From: Marinobacter orientalis
GTDB lineage: Bacteria; Pseudomonadota; Gammaproteobacteria; Pseudomonadales; Oleiphilaceae
Direction: 5' to 3'
Assembly: GCF_004792665.1 (NCBI RefSeq)
Contig: NZ_SRZX01000010.1
Span: 19,992 to 83,991, forward strand
DNA length: 64,000 nucleotides
Shown: one piece after another, positions 36,134 to 46,100 of the stretch
Layout of the letters: every line of letters starts with the position of its first letter
Position numbering within the stretch: position 1 is the first letter of the stretch
Position numbers and translations under genes: made by a program
The notes under the pieces: model-generated
What the model saw: the letters and a program-made list of their open reading frames with translations, nothing else
What the model was told of the DNA's origin: nothing
Databases searched by the model: none

Positions 36134-36406
36134 CTACTGCTCCACCACCAGGAAGAAGGTTTCATCGTTACGGATCAGTCCCAGATTCATTCGCGCCCGT
36201 TCCTCTACGGCGCCCTTTTCGCCACGAAGATTGCGGACTTCAGCATAGAGTCGCTCGTTGCGCACTGCCAGCCCGGCATTTTCTTCACGTTGCTCTGCAA
36301 TGGCCTTTTCAAGCCCCCATACCTGGGCAAAACTGCCCTCCCCGACCCACAGGCGCACCTGCAACAGGAGAATGAGAATAATCATGATGGACCAGAGCAA
36401 CTTCAT
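36134..36406 (-). CDS. ftsB: Cell division protein FtsB
   Basis: Small bitopic divisome protein of 90 residues. One N-terminal helix (LLWSIMIILILLLQVRLWVG) precedes a periplasmic leucine-zipper-like coiled coil (LEKAIAEQREENAGLAVRNERLYAEVRNL) and RARMNLGLIRNDETFF, the FtsB/DivIC signature. It acts with FtsL and FtsQ. Sits between eno and ispD as in E. coli and Pseudomonas. Confidence 0.93.
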   Translation of the reverse strand: MKLLWSIMIILILLLQVRLWVGEGSFAQVWGLEKAIAEQREENAGLAVRNERLYAEVRNLRGEKGAVEERARMNLGLIRNDETFFLVVEQ

Positions 36407-36492
36407 TGCGAATTCCGTTTACGATGCAATAACCGGATAGTCAGTATAGACCTTAGTGTAGTTTAGCAACAAGTTCTGCTAAGCAGTTGTAC

Positions 36493-36538
36493 AAAAAGGC
36501 CATCGTGCTTCCCGATTTCAGAACCACGATGGCCTTTT
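36493..36538 (-). terminator. Intrinsic terminator after eno
   Basis: A perfect 14-bp stem (AAAAGGCCATCGTG, arms 36494-36507 and 36525-36538) with a 17-base loop ends in a T-run when read on the minus strand, 55 bases after the eno stop. It separates eno from ftsB. Confidence 0.8.
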
Positions 36539-36592
36539 CAGGTCACTTACGTGCCGGCGTCCTGCCGACCTGTCATCCAGACAACCAGGCGA

Positions 36593-37888
36593 TCAGCCCT
36601 GCCCCTTGATCTCGCTCAGGCCACGATAGGGTGCACTTCCATCCAGCGCTTCCTCGATACGGAGCAGCTGATTGTACTTGGCAACCCGATCGGAACGGCA
36701 CAGGGAACCTGTCTTGATCTGGCCGGCACAGGTGGCAACCGCCAGATCAGCGATGGTAGTGTCCTCGGTCTCACCGGAACGGTGAGAGATCACTGCTGTA
36801 TAGCCGGCATCCTGGGCCATCCTGATGGCATCCAGGGTTTCACTCAGGCTGCCGATCTGGTTGAACTTGATCAGAATCGAATTACCGACACCCTTGTCGA
36901 TACCCTGCTGGAGGATTCTGGTGTTGGTAACAAAGAGATCATCACCGACAAGCTGCACCTTGCTGCCCAGCTTGTCAGTCAACACCTTCCAGCCGTCCCA
37001 GTCGCTCTCGTCCATGCCGTCTTCGATGGAGACGATCGGGTAACGCTCGCACAGCCCCGCCAGGTAATCGGCAAAACCGGCAGCATCAAAGGACTTGCCT
37101 TCCCCGGACAGCTGATACTGACCGTCCTTGTAGAACTCGGAAGACGCACAATCCAGCGCCAGTGTCACATCGGTGCCCAGCTTGTAACCTGCCTTCTCGA
37201 CCGCTTCCTGAATCACTTCCAGGGCGCCTTCGTTGGAAGGCAGGTCCGGGGCAAAACCACCTTCATCGCCCACTGCTGTACTCAGGCCTTTGCTGTTGAG
37301 GACCTTCTTCAGCGCGTGGAAAATCTCCGCGCCAATACGCAGTGCCTCGGTAAAGGACTTTGCCGCAACGGGCTGAATCATGAACTCCTGGATATCAACG
37401 TTGTTGTCGGCATGCTCACCACCATTGAGGATATTCATCATCGGCACCGGCATGGAGAACCTGCCAGAAGTACCGTTGATGTCGGCGATGTGCGCGTACA
37501 ACGGCTTGCCCAGATAAATCGCTGCTGCCTTTGCAGCAGCCAGGGATACCGCCAGAATCGCGTTAGCACCCAGATTCGCTTTGTTGTCGGTTCCGTCCAG
37601 CTCCAGCATGATGCTATCCAGACCGCGCTGGTCCGCCGCATCCGTACCGATGAGCGCATCACGAATCTTCGTGTTGACCGCTTCAACGGCCTTCAGGACA
37701 CCTTTGCCGAGATAACGGGAAGCGTCTGCATCACGCAGTTCAAGTGCTTCACGGGAGCCGGTTGACGCGCCAGAGGGAGCGCAGGCACTGCCGATGGTTC
37801 CGTCTTCAAGAATCACATCCGCTTCCACCGTCGGGTTCCCACGGGAATCCAACACTTCACGGCCTTTAATGTTGGCAATCTTGGTCAT
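36593..37888 (-). CDS. eno: Enolase
   Basis: Interconverts 2-phosphoglycerate and phosphoenolpyruvate; also a degradosome component in many gammaproteobacteria. 431 residues. Signatures: REVLDSRGNPTVEADVIL, SGASTGSREALELRD, TAVGDEGGFAPDL, the metal-binding VSIEDGMDESDWDGW, LVGDDLFVTN, the catalytic Lys region ILIKFNQIGSLSETL and VISHRSGETEDTTIADLAVA. Separated from kdsA by the repeat element at 37933-38032. Confidence 0.98.
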   Translation of the reverse strand: MTKIANIKGREVLDSRGNPTVEADVILEDGTIGSACAPSGASTGSREALELRDADASRYLGKGVLKAVEAVNTKIRDALIGTDAADQRGLDSIMLELDGTDNKANLGANAILAVSLAAAKAAAIYLGKPLYAHIADINGTSGRFSMPVPMMNILNGGEHADNNVDIQEFMIQPVAAKSFTEALRIGAEIFHALKKVLNSKGLSTAVGDEGGFAPDLPSNEGALEVIQEAVEKAGYKLGTDVTLALDCASSEFYKDGQYQLSGEGKSFDAAGFADYLAGLCERYPIVSIEDGMDESDWDGWKVLTDKLGSKVQLVGDDLFVTNTRILQQGIDKGVGNSILIKFNQIGSLSETLDAIRMAQDAGYTAVISHRSGETEDTTIADLAVATCAGQIKTGSLCRSDRVAKYNQLLRIEEALDGSAPYRGLSEIKGQG

Positions 37889-37932
37889 TTTTCTTTGTCT
37901 CCAAGTTTGATTTCAAATTTGGGAGTAAGAGC

Positions 37933-38032
37933 GAGCGGGAACGGCCCTACGAAAAACGCTACAAGCACATCCATGTTCGCTTGGGCTCCGCCATCCATGG
38001 CTCCGCACATTTTCGTAGGGCCGTTCCCGCTC
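37933..38032. repeat. Long intergenic inverted-repeat element, copy 2
   Basis: A perfect 23-bp inverted repeat (37933-37955 and 38010-38032; arm contains GAGCGGGAACGGCCCTAC) encloses 54 bp. GGGAGT/ACTCCC just outside could extend the stem with a bulge. The interior carries ACAT-cc-ATGT and GCCAT-cc-ATGGC dyads. The inner 54 bp align with those of the 19317-19422 element (shared CATCC(A/C)TGT, GCTTG, CATCCATG and CACA blocks) while the outer arms differ. Located between kdsA and eno. Confidence 0.85.
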
Positions 38033-38068
38033 ACTCCCATAGTCTTTCTGGAACGCAAAAACCGCCAG

Positions 38069-38914
38069 TCAGGCGGTATCGAGAGGCTTAAAGCTTTTAA
38101 CAAGGTCATCCACAGCTTTTACCCGCTGGAGGAACGGCTCCAGCTGACTCAGCCGCAACGCACAGGGGCCGTCGCATTTGGCTTTGTCCGGATCGGGATG
38201 CGCTTCCAGGAACAGCCCGGCCAGACCCTGGGACATACCCGCCAGGGCAAGGTCCGTGACCTGGGCACGGCGTCCGCCGGCTGAATCAGCTCTGCCGCCG
38301 GGCATCTGCAGCGAATGGGTCACATCAAACATCACCGGCACATTCATCGACTTCATGATGCCGAAACCCAGCATATCCACCACAAGATTGTTATAACCGA
38401 AACTGCTGCCCCGCTCACACAGGATTACCCTGTCATTTCCGGCCTCTTCGCACTTCTTGATGATGTGCTTCATTTCCTGGGGCGCCAGGAACTGGGCTTT
38501 TTTGATGTTGATGACTGCGCCGGTATTGGCCATGGCCACCACCAGATCTGTCTGACGGCTCAGGAAAGCCGGCAACTGGATGATGTCGCAGACCTCTGCC
38601 GCGGGTGCCGCCTGCTCGGGCTCGTGAACATCGGAAATGATGGGAATACCAAATTTGCTCTTGATGTCCGCCAGCATCTGCAGGCCCTTCACCAGGCCGG
38701 GCCCACGAAAGGAATGCACAGAAGACCGGTTGGCCTTGTCGAAGGACGCCTTGAATACGTAAGGAATACCGAGCTTGTTGGTGACCTCGATATACGCCTC
38801 GGCCACTTCCATGGCCATTTCCGGGGATTCCAGCACGTTCATGCCACCGAACAGCACGAACGGCCTGTCGTTGGCGACCGGGATTCCCGCGACGTTAACC
38901 ATATTCTGCGCCAT
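38069..38914 (-). CDS. kdsA: 3-deoxy-8-phosphooctulonate (KDO-8-phosphate) synthase
   Basis: Condenses arabinose-5-phosphate with PEP for the KDO of lipopolysaccharide. 281 residues. FVLFGGMNVLES has Asn rather than Cys at the metal site, marking the metal-independent class. KASFDKANRSSVHSFRGPG, ISDVHEPEQAAPAAEVCDIIQLPAFLSRQTDLV and GLFLEAHPDPDKAKCDGPCAL are diagnostic. Begins two bases after the pyrG stop. Confidence 0.97.
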   Translation of the reverse strand: MAQNMVNVAGIPVANDRPFVLFGGMNVLESPEMAMEVAEAYIEVTNKLGIPYVFKASFDKANRSSVHSFRGPGLVKGLQMLADIKSKFGIPIISDVHEPEQAAPAAEVCDIIQLPAFLSRQTDLVVAMANTGAVINIKKAQFLAPQEMKHIIKKCEEAGNDRVILCERGSSFGYNNLVVDMLGFGIMKSMNVPVMFDVTHSLQMPGGRADSAGGRRAQVTDLALAGMSQGLAGLFLEAHPDPDKAKCDGPCALRLSQLEPFLQRVKAVDDLVKSFKPLDTA

Positions 38915-38916
38915 GA

Positions 38917-40545
38917 TCAGGATTCCTTTTTACGGGCCAGGGCCGCCCCAACAAAGCCCTTGAACAGCGGATGACCGTCCCTGGGAGTGGAAGTGAATTC
39001 CGGATGGAACTGACAGGCCACGAACCAGGGGTGATCCGGGACTTCCACCACTTCAACGAGTTTGCCGTCGGTGGATCGACCGGAGATTCTCAGGCCGGCC
39101 GCTTCAAGCTGGGGCAGGAAGTGATTGTTCACCTCATAGCGGTGACGGTGTCGCTCGCGAATGGTCTTGCGGCCGTAACAATTGGCAATGGTGGAGCCTT
39201 CGGCCACTACGCAGTCCTGGGCGCCCAGGCGCATGGTGCCGCCCAGATCAGACCTTTCGGTGCGCTCTTCCTTCTCCCCGCTGGCATCCAGCCATTCGGT
39301 AATCAGGCCCACCACCGGCTCCGGCGTATGTTCACGGAACTCGGTGCTGTGGGCGTCTTTCAGGCCGGCAACGTTGCGGGCATATTCAATAACCGCAACC
39401 TGCATACCCAGACAGATGCCGAGATAGGGCACCTTGTTTTCCCGGGCGTACTGCACGGTGCGGACCTTGCCTTCCACACCACGCTCACCGAAACCGCCGG
39501 GCACCAGTATGGCATCGGCACTTTCGAGTGCGCCGGTACCGTCGCGCTCAATATCTTCAGAGTCGATGTAGTTCATCCGGACCTTGGTGCGGGTCTTTAT
39601 GCCAGCGTGCAGAAGCGACTCGATCAACGACTTGTAGGCGTCCAGCAGCTCCATATACTTGCCGACCATGGCGACGGTTATTTCGTGGTCCGGATTCATC
39701 AGGGACTCGACGACCGCGTCCCATTCACTCAGGTTCGCCGGGTTGGCCTCAATGCCGAAACGCTCGATGACCAGCTGGTCAAGACCGAATTCGTGGAGCA
39801 TGCGCGGAATGGCGTAGATCGATTTGGCATCCTGCAGCGGAATGACCGCGCGTTCTTCCACGTTGGTAAACAGCGCGATCTTGCGGCGGGAGCTGACGTC
39901 CACTTCGTGTTCCGAACGGCACAGCAGGATATCCGGCTGCAGGCCGATGGAGCGCATTTCTTTCACAGAGTGCTGGGTAGGCTTGGTCTTGATCTCACCG
40001 GCAGTGGCAATGTACGGAACCAGCGTCAGATGCATGAACAGCGCACGCTGGGGGCCCACTTCCACCTTCATCTGACGACAGGCTTCCAGAAACGGCAGGG
40101 ATTCAATATCGCCCACGGTGCCGCCAATCTCGATCATTGCCACGTCAGCACCGGAGGCGCCCTCGACGACACGGCGCTTGATCTCGTCAGTAATATGGGG
40201 AATGACCTGAACAGTGCCGCCAAGATAGTCACCACGGCGTTCTTTACGAATCACTTCCTCGTAGACGCGACCAGTGGTGAAGTTGTTCCGGCGCGACATC
40301 GGCGTGCGGATGAACCGCTCATAGTGTCCCAGATCCAGATCCGTTTCCGCGCCATCTTCGGTGACAAAAACCTCACCGTGCTGGAACGGGCTCATGGTGC
40401 CGGGGTCCACGTTAATGTACGGGTCCAGCTTGAGAATAGTGACCTTCAGGCCGCGTGCCTCCAGGATCGCTGCCAGAGAGGCCGATGCGATACCTTTCCC
40501 CAAGGAGGACACGACACCGCCGGTGACGAAAATATAACGCGTCAT
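38917..40545 (-). CDS. pyrG: CTP synthase
   Basis: Glutamine-dependent amination of UTP to CTP. 542 residues. The N-terminal synthetase domain has FVTGGVVSSLGKGIASASLAA and LKLDPYINVDPGTMSPFQHGEVFVTEDG. The C-terminal class I glutamine amidotransferase domain has the nucleophile Cys in YLGICLGMQVAVIEYARNVAG and the His/Glu pair in CQFHPEFTSTP. First of the pyrG-kdsA-eno series. Confidence 0.98.
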   Translation of the reverse strand: MTRYIFVTGGVVSSLGKGIASASLAAILEARGLKVTILKLDPYINVDPGTMSPFQHGEVFVTEDGAETDLDLGHYERFIRTPMSRRNNFTTGRVYEEVIRKERRGDYLGGTVQVIPHITDEIKRRVVEGASGADVAMIEIGGTVGDIESLPFLEACRQMKVEVGPQRALFMHLTLVPYIATAGEIKTKPTQHSVKEMRSIGLQPDILLCRSEHEVDVSSRRKIALFTNVEERAVIPLQDAKSIYAIPRMLHEFGLDQLVIERFGIEANPANLSEWDAVVESLMNPDHEITVAMVGKYMELLDAYKSLIESLLHAGIKTRTKVRMNYIDSEDIERDGTGALESADAILVPGGFGERGVEGKVRTVQYARENKVPYLGICLGMQVAVIEYARNVAGLKDAHSTEFREHTPEPVVGLITEWLDASGEKEERTERSDLGGTMRLGAQDCVVAEGSTIANCYGRKTIRERHRHRYEVNNHFLPQLEAAGLRISGRSTDGKLVEVVEVPDHPWFVACQFHPEFTSTPRDGHPLFKGFVGAALARKKES

Positions 40546-40633
40546 GCAGATTCCGTGATTTGTCTGGTTCGGTGAAGGAGGGAGATTATCATCTCAAGAT
40601 GGGACGCCAGACTACCAGAAAGGCCCTGCCTTC

Positions 40634-41995
40634 TCAATTACATTCCCGCTCCACATCAATGCGCCAGCCGCTTGCCGGGGCTTGCCCGCTGTATTTGCCG
40701 GAAAGCCACAAGTCGCCAGCCCCGACCACCTCCTCTTTGCCATCTGTTACCTCCACCAGCAGCGGTAGCCGGGATCTCTCCCAGGGTGGAATGTTTTTTT
40801 CCTGCAGCCAGTTCTTGAGGGATTTTGACGGACCATTCGGGGTCGGCCGGAGACGCTCCCCCCCGGCTCTTGTAGATATCCGTATTTCCGGCGCCGGTGT
40901 TTCGCCGTTGCCGGCCGCGGTCAGCGTCAATCGCCACTGTCCCCACAACTGTCTCTGTCCCGGAACCAGAACGGGCTTGCCTGAAGGCAACGGAGCCTGT
41001 TCTGGCACCAGATACAGGTGCCGCTGATATCGCCTGATTGCAAAGCCGGCGCCACGTAACTCCGGTTCCCGGTCTGGCTGTGCACTGAGTAAATCAGCCA
41101 GAACCTGCGGCCAGTTACTGATCGTCGGTGGCTTATGATGATGGTGCCTGATCCACCAATGCAGCAGGTTTTTCTGCTCTGTCGTTCCGAGCTCCACCAG
41201 AGCGTCAACATCAAGCGCACCCTGATCATTGGCACACTGCCGAAAGCGGAGTTCCGCCAGCTTGCCGGCCAGCTCATCGTGCTCGCGGCAGGCACGGGCA
41301 GTATATGCCATCCGGGAGACCAGAGACGGCCAGCGCGTCTTGAGCACGGGAATAATGGACTGACGGAGAAAATTGCGGTCAAAGCGCTGGTCGGTATTGC
41401 TGGGATCGTCCACCCAGTCGATGCCCTTTTCCATGGCCCAGACCTGAAGTTCTTCGCGACTGAAATCCAGCAACGGCCGGTACAACAAGCCGTTGCCCAG
41501 AGGACGCAAGCTCGGCATACCTCCCAGCCCGGCCACTCCGGTTCCCCGCAGCAACCGGAACAGCACTGTCTCTGCCTGGTCATCACCATGGTGAGCCATC
41601 AACAGCAGCTCTCCCGGGGTCAGGATTTGCTCGAACACCCGGTAGCGGGCATTCCGCGCAGCTTCTTCGATACCCCCGCCGGCGTCCCGCCCGGCGTTTC
41701 CGCTACCTTCAACAGAAACGCGCCGGACATCGAGAGGCACCCCAAGCCTTTCGCAGAGCTGGCGACAGAAACCCTCGGTGTGCACGGCATTGGTCTGCAA
41801 CTGGTGATTCACATGGACTGCGGACAGCCAGCCGGCGTCGGCATAGAGCCGGGCAGCAATGTGTAGAAGCAGAACAGAATCCATTCCGCCGCTGAGGGCG
41901 ATCCGCAAGCGTGAATGGGAAGGCAGGTTACTGACCGGGGCACACAGGACCTCCGGCCAGTCAGATCCGGAGCCGGGGTTACCGGCCCGTGTCAT
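40634..41995 (-). CDS. tilS: tRNA(Ile)-lysidine synthetase
   Basis: Modifies C34 of the minor tRNA-Ile (CAU) to lysidine. 453 residues. The ATP-pyrophosphatase P-loop is IALSGGMDSVLLLHIAARL; AVHVNHQLQ, AHHGDDQAETVLFRLLRG and PLLDFSREELQVWA are family motifs. The C-terminal TilS domain includes GGERLRPTPNGPSKSLKNWLQEKNIPPWERSRLPLL. The N-terminus overlaps the accA 3' end by 17 bases. Confidence 0.95.
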   Translation of the reverse strand: MTRAGNPGSGSDWPEVLCAPVSNLPSHSRLRIALSGGMDSVLLLHIAARLYADAGWLSAVHVNHQLQTNAVHTEGFCRQLCERLGVPLDVRRVSVEGSGNAGRDAGGGIEEAARNARYRVFEQILTPGELLLMAHHGDDQAETVLFRLLRGTGVAGLGGMPSLRPLGNGLLYRPLLDFSREELQVWAMEKGIDWVDDPSNTDQRFDRNFLRQSIIPVLKTRWPSLVSRMAYTARACREHDELAGKLAELRFRQCANDQGALDVDALVELGTTEQKNLLHWWIRHHHHKPPTISNWPQVLADLLSAQPDREPELRGAGFAIRRYQRHLYLVPEQAPLPSGKPVLVPGQRQLWGQWRLTLTAAGNGETPAPEIRISTRAGGERLRPTPNGPSKSLKNWLQEKNIPPWERSRLPLLVEVTDGKEEVVGAGDLWLSGKYSGQAPASGWRIDVERECN

Positions 41996-42932
41996 ATCGG
42001 GTCAATCGCTCATAGCGGCGGGAGACCAGCTCATCCAATGGCAGGCGGCTGAGTTCAGCGATTCCCTTACTCAGAGTCGCCTGCAGGGATTCGGCCATTT
42101 TTTCAGGATTGCGATGGGCCCCGCCCAGCGGTTCGGTAATCACATTATCCGCCAGCCCCAGATCCTTCAGACGATCAGCAGTAACGCCCATGGCCTCTGC
42201 TGCCTGGGATGCATATTCCGCACTCTTCCAGAGAATCGAGGCACAGCCTTCGGGCGAGATAACGGCGTAAGTGGAGTACTGCAACATGTTGAGCTGGTCA
42301 CAAACGCCGATAGCCAGGGCGCCACCGGAGCCGCCCTCGCCTACTACTGTTGAGATAATGGGGGTTTTCAGACGTGACATCACCGCCAGGTTGAAAGCGA
42401 TGGCCTCACTCTGGCCACGCTCCTCAGCCCCGATGCCGGGATAGGCGCCCGGTGTATCGATAAACGTGAGGATCGGCATACGGAAACGTTCGGCCATCTC
42501 CATCAACCGCAAGGCCTTGCGGTAGCCCTCCGGTCGCGGCATGCCGAAATTGCGTTTTACCTTGTCGCGCACTTCCCGACCCTTCTGATGGCCGATCACC
42601 ATCACGGGTTTCCCGTCCAGGCGGGCTGTACCGCCAACAATGGCCTGATCGTCGGCGTAACGACGGTCGCCATGCAGCTCGTCGAAATCATCGAAGATCA
42701 TCTCGACATAATCCAGGGTGTAGGGCCGGCGCGGATGGCGCGCCAGTCTTGAAACATCCCAGGGCTGGAGGTCCGAGAAGATACTTTCAGTAAGGCTTAC
42801 GCTCTTTTTGCGCAGCCGGCTGATCTCGTCGGTAATGTTGATGTCGGTGTCATTGCCAACCATGCGAAGCTCTTCAATCTTGGCTTCAAGGTCGGCAATA
42901 GGCTGTTCGAAATCCAGATAGTTAGGGTTCAT
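41979..42932 (-). CDS. accA: Acetyl-CoA carboxylase carboxyltransferase subunit alpha
   Basis: Alpha subunit of the carboxyltransferase that makes malonyl-CoA for fatty acid synthesis. 317 residues. MNPNYLDFEQPIADLEAKIEEL at the N-terminus, IGHQKGREVRDKVKRNFGMPRPEGYRKALRLM, FIDTPGAYPGIGAEERGQSEAIA and VVGEGGSGGALAIGVCDQLNMLQYSTYAVISPEGCASILWK are diagnostic. Lies after dnaE, a common gammaproteobacterial pair. Confidence 0.97.
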   Translation of the reverse strand: MNPNYLDFEQPIADLEAKIEELRMVGNDTDINITDEISRLRKKSVSLTESIFSDLQPWDVSRLARHPRRPYTLDYVEMIFDDFDELHGDRRYADDQAIVGGTARLDGKPVMVIGHQKGREVRDKVKRNFGMPRPEGYRKALRLMEMAERFRMPILTFIDTPGAYPGIGAEERGQSEAIAFNLAVMSRLKTPIISTVVGEGGSGGALAIGVCDQLNMLQYSTYAVISPEGCASILWKSAEYASQAAEAMGVTADRLKDLGLADNVITEPLGGAHRNPEKMAESLQATLSKGIAELSRLPLDELVSRRYERLTRYDTGR

Positions 42933-43018
42933 GATGTTCCATCATTTGCTTGCAAGGCGAGAATGTAAGTCGCCAAACCAGAATTTTGGACAAAGATAGC
43001 AGCGCCCGGGCAATGGCT

Positions 43019-43046
43019 AAAGCGGACCTTGGTATGAGTCCGCTTT
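43019..43046 (-). terminator. Possible weak terminator/hairpin after dnaE
   Basis: A perfect 9-bp stem (AAAGCGGAC / GTCCGCTTT) with a 10-base loop lies about 65 bases after the dnaE stop on the minus strand. Only three Ts follow, so termination would be weak; it may instead be an attenuating or processing hairpin before accA. Confidence 0.4.
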
Positions 43047-43108
43047 CTGACAAAAACGTAATATTTCAACGCATCCGCCACCGCCGGGATGAACCTTGCC
43101 GGACACTA

Positions 43109-46100
43109 TCAATCATAGACCAGTTCTACGGACTGGTCGCCCACCAGATATTTCAGCTCCAGAAGAAGGTCATCATCGGGCTGAACACGCCAGGACTCAC
43201 CCAGCTCAATACGGGTCGTGGCATTATCACTGCTGTATTCGATCCACACCGGGCTGCCTTCACAACGGAAGGGCCTTAACGCAGAGTCCAGCCTGTCGAG
43301 CAAACCATTCTGAAGCTGGTCCGCGCGAATAGCCAGCTTCAGTCCGCGGCTGAACTGCTGCCGGGCGGTGCCAACGTCCATGACCGAGTTCACCCGCATT
43401 TTCATCTGGCCGGAATAATCATCGTGGCTGACCTGCCCCTCCACGACAATCACCTGGTCGGACTGCAACAACTCCCGGTTCTCGAAAAATGCCTCGGAAA
43501 AAAGGGTTGCCTCGATACGGGCACTGCGATCATCCAGGGTGATAAAGGCCATGGTGGAACCGGTACGGGTTTTCATGGATCGCTGAGCCACCACCAGGCC
43601 TGCAACACGCTGGGGCTGCCGCGCAGGTTTGAGGTCAGCAATGGACGAGCGCACAAACTGCCGTACCTCTTTTTCGTATTCGTCGAAGGGGTGGCCGGTC
43701 AGATAAATCCCGAGCGTATCCTTCTCCCCTTTCAGGCGCTGTTTCTTTGGCCATTCCCGCACATCCGCGACATCAGCATAAAGATCGCCGTCTTCCCCGC
43801 CCATCAGCATGTCGCCGAACATATCCGTCATACCCGCGGATTCGTTGCGGGACTGTTGGCCCGCCTGCTGTATGGCCTTGTCGATACTCGCCATCAGCTG
43901 CGCGCGCCCGGCACCCAGCTTGTCCATGGCGCCTGAGCGGATCAGTGCTTCCATGGCCCGCTTGTTGACTTTTTTCAGGTCCACCCGGCGGCAGAAATCG
44001 AACAGATCCTGGAAGGGCTCACCGTCTGCACGGCCAGCCTGGATGCTGCCAATCGGACCCTCACCCAGCCCCTTGATAGCGCCCAGGCCGTAAACGATAG
44101 CGCCCTCGTCGTTGACCGTGAAGGTATATTCGGAGCGGCTGACATCGGGCACCAACAGCTCCAGGCCCATGCTGCGGCATTCCTCTACCAGCGTGACCAC
44201 CTTGTCGGTGTTCTGCATATCCGCGGTCAGAACCGCCGCCATGAACTCAGCGGGGTGATGGGCTTTGAGCCAGAGGGTCTGATAGGACACCAGCGCGTAC
44301 GCGGCCGAGTGGGACTTGTTAAAGCCGTAGCCGGCGAACTTCTCTACCAGGTCAAAGATGTTTTCCGCGAGGGTCTTGTCGATGCCATTCTTTTCGCAAC
44401 CGTCCAGGAAGAACTGTTTCTGCTTGGCCATCTCTTCGGGTTTTTTCTTGCCCATGGCGCGCCGCAACATGTCGGCGTTACCAAGGGTATAGCCAGCCAT
44501 CACCTGGGCAATCTGCATGACCTGTTCCTGGTACAGGATAACGCCGTAAGTGGGTTCCAGAACCGGTCTCAGGCCATCGTACTGGTAATCCGGGTGCGGG
44601 AAAGATACCGGCTGGCGGCCGTGCTTACGGTCGATAAAGTCATCCACCATGCCCGACTGCAGCGGCCCGGGCCGAAACAGTGCTACCAGGGCAATCATGT
44701 CTTCCAGGGAATCCGGTTGCAGACGGCGGATCAGGTCTTTCATGCCCCGGGATTCCAGCTGGAAGACTGCCGTGGTTTCCGCCTTCTTGAGCATCTCGAA
44801 CGACGGCACGTCGTCCAGCGGGATCTCATTGATGTCCAGTGCTGGCTCGCCCCGTTTCTCCCGGCGGGGATTGATCATCTTCAGGGCCCAGTCGATGATG
44901 GTCAGGGTCCGCAGCCCCAGGAAGTCGAATTTCACCAGCCCCGCGTCTTCCACATCGCCCTTGTCGAACTGGGTCACCAGGCTGCCACCCTCGTCGTCGC
45001 AATAGAGGGGTGAGAAGTCGGTGATCTTGGTGGGCGCAATCACCACACCACCGGCGTGCTTGCCCGCGTTACGGCAGACACCCTCGAGCTTGAGGGCCAT
45101 TTCCCAGATTTCCTGGGCTTCCTCGTCGTTTTCCAGGAACTCAACCAGTTGTGGTTCCTGCTCCAGAGCCTTCTCCAAGGTCATGCCCGGCTCAAACGGA
45201 ATCATCTTGGAGAGCTTGTCCGCCAGCCCGTAGGACTTGCCCTGTACCCGGGCCACATCGCGAACCACCGCCTTGGCGGCCATGGTGCCGAAGGTAATGA
45301 TCTGGGATACCGCCTCGCGGCCGTATTTTTCCGCCACATAGGCAATGACACGGTCACGGCCTTCCATGCAGAAATCCACATCGAAGTCGGGCATGGATAC
45401 CCGTTCCGGATTCAGAAAGCGCTCAAACAGCAGATCGTATTCCAGCGGGTCAAGATCGGTAATCAGCTGGGCGTAGGCCACCAGCGAACCGGCTCCCGAG
45501 CCGCGGCCCGGACCCACCGGTACGCCGTTGTTCTTGGCCCATTTGATGAAGTCCATTACGATCAGGAAGTACCCGGGAAACCCCATCTGGGTAATGATAT
45601 CCAGCTCGAAATTCAGCCGCGTATAGTAGGCGTCGCGCTTCTGGTCGTAGTCCGGATCGTCTTTCTTCAGCGTCCTGGCAAGACGTTCTTCCAGGCCCTC
45701 TTCCGAGACCTTGCGGAAGTATTCATCCATGGTCATGCCATCAGGGATGGGGTAGTTCGGCAGGAAGTACTCACCCATCCGCACCTGGACCGAGCACCGG
45801 CGGGCGATCTCGACGGTATTTTCCACGGCCTCGGGAATATCCGAAAACAGCTCGATCATTTCCTCTGCGCTGCGAAGATACTGCTGATCACTAAATCGCC
45901 GATCCCGCCTCGGGTCGTCAAGAGTACGGCTTTCCCCGATACAGACTCGCGCCTCATGGGCTTCGAAATCCCCGGCATGCAGGAAGTGAACGTCGTTAGT
46001 GGCCACCACCGGGCATGACAGGGCTTCTGCCAGCTCAATGTTGAGGTGCAGGCAGTCTTCATCCCCTGGCCGGCCGGTCCGTTGCAGTTCCAGGTAAAAT

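Noticed and set aside
36551..37765. Open frame of 404 codons antisense to enolase
   Set aside because: Shadow of a strongly conserved gene with very biased codons.
38971..40575. Open frame of 534 codons on the plus strand antisense to pyrG
   Set aside because: It covers the full CTP synthase gene in the opposite direction. Its protein has no recognisable motif and unusual composition, and long antisense frames are expected opposite GC-rich codons.
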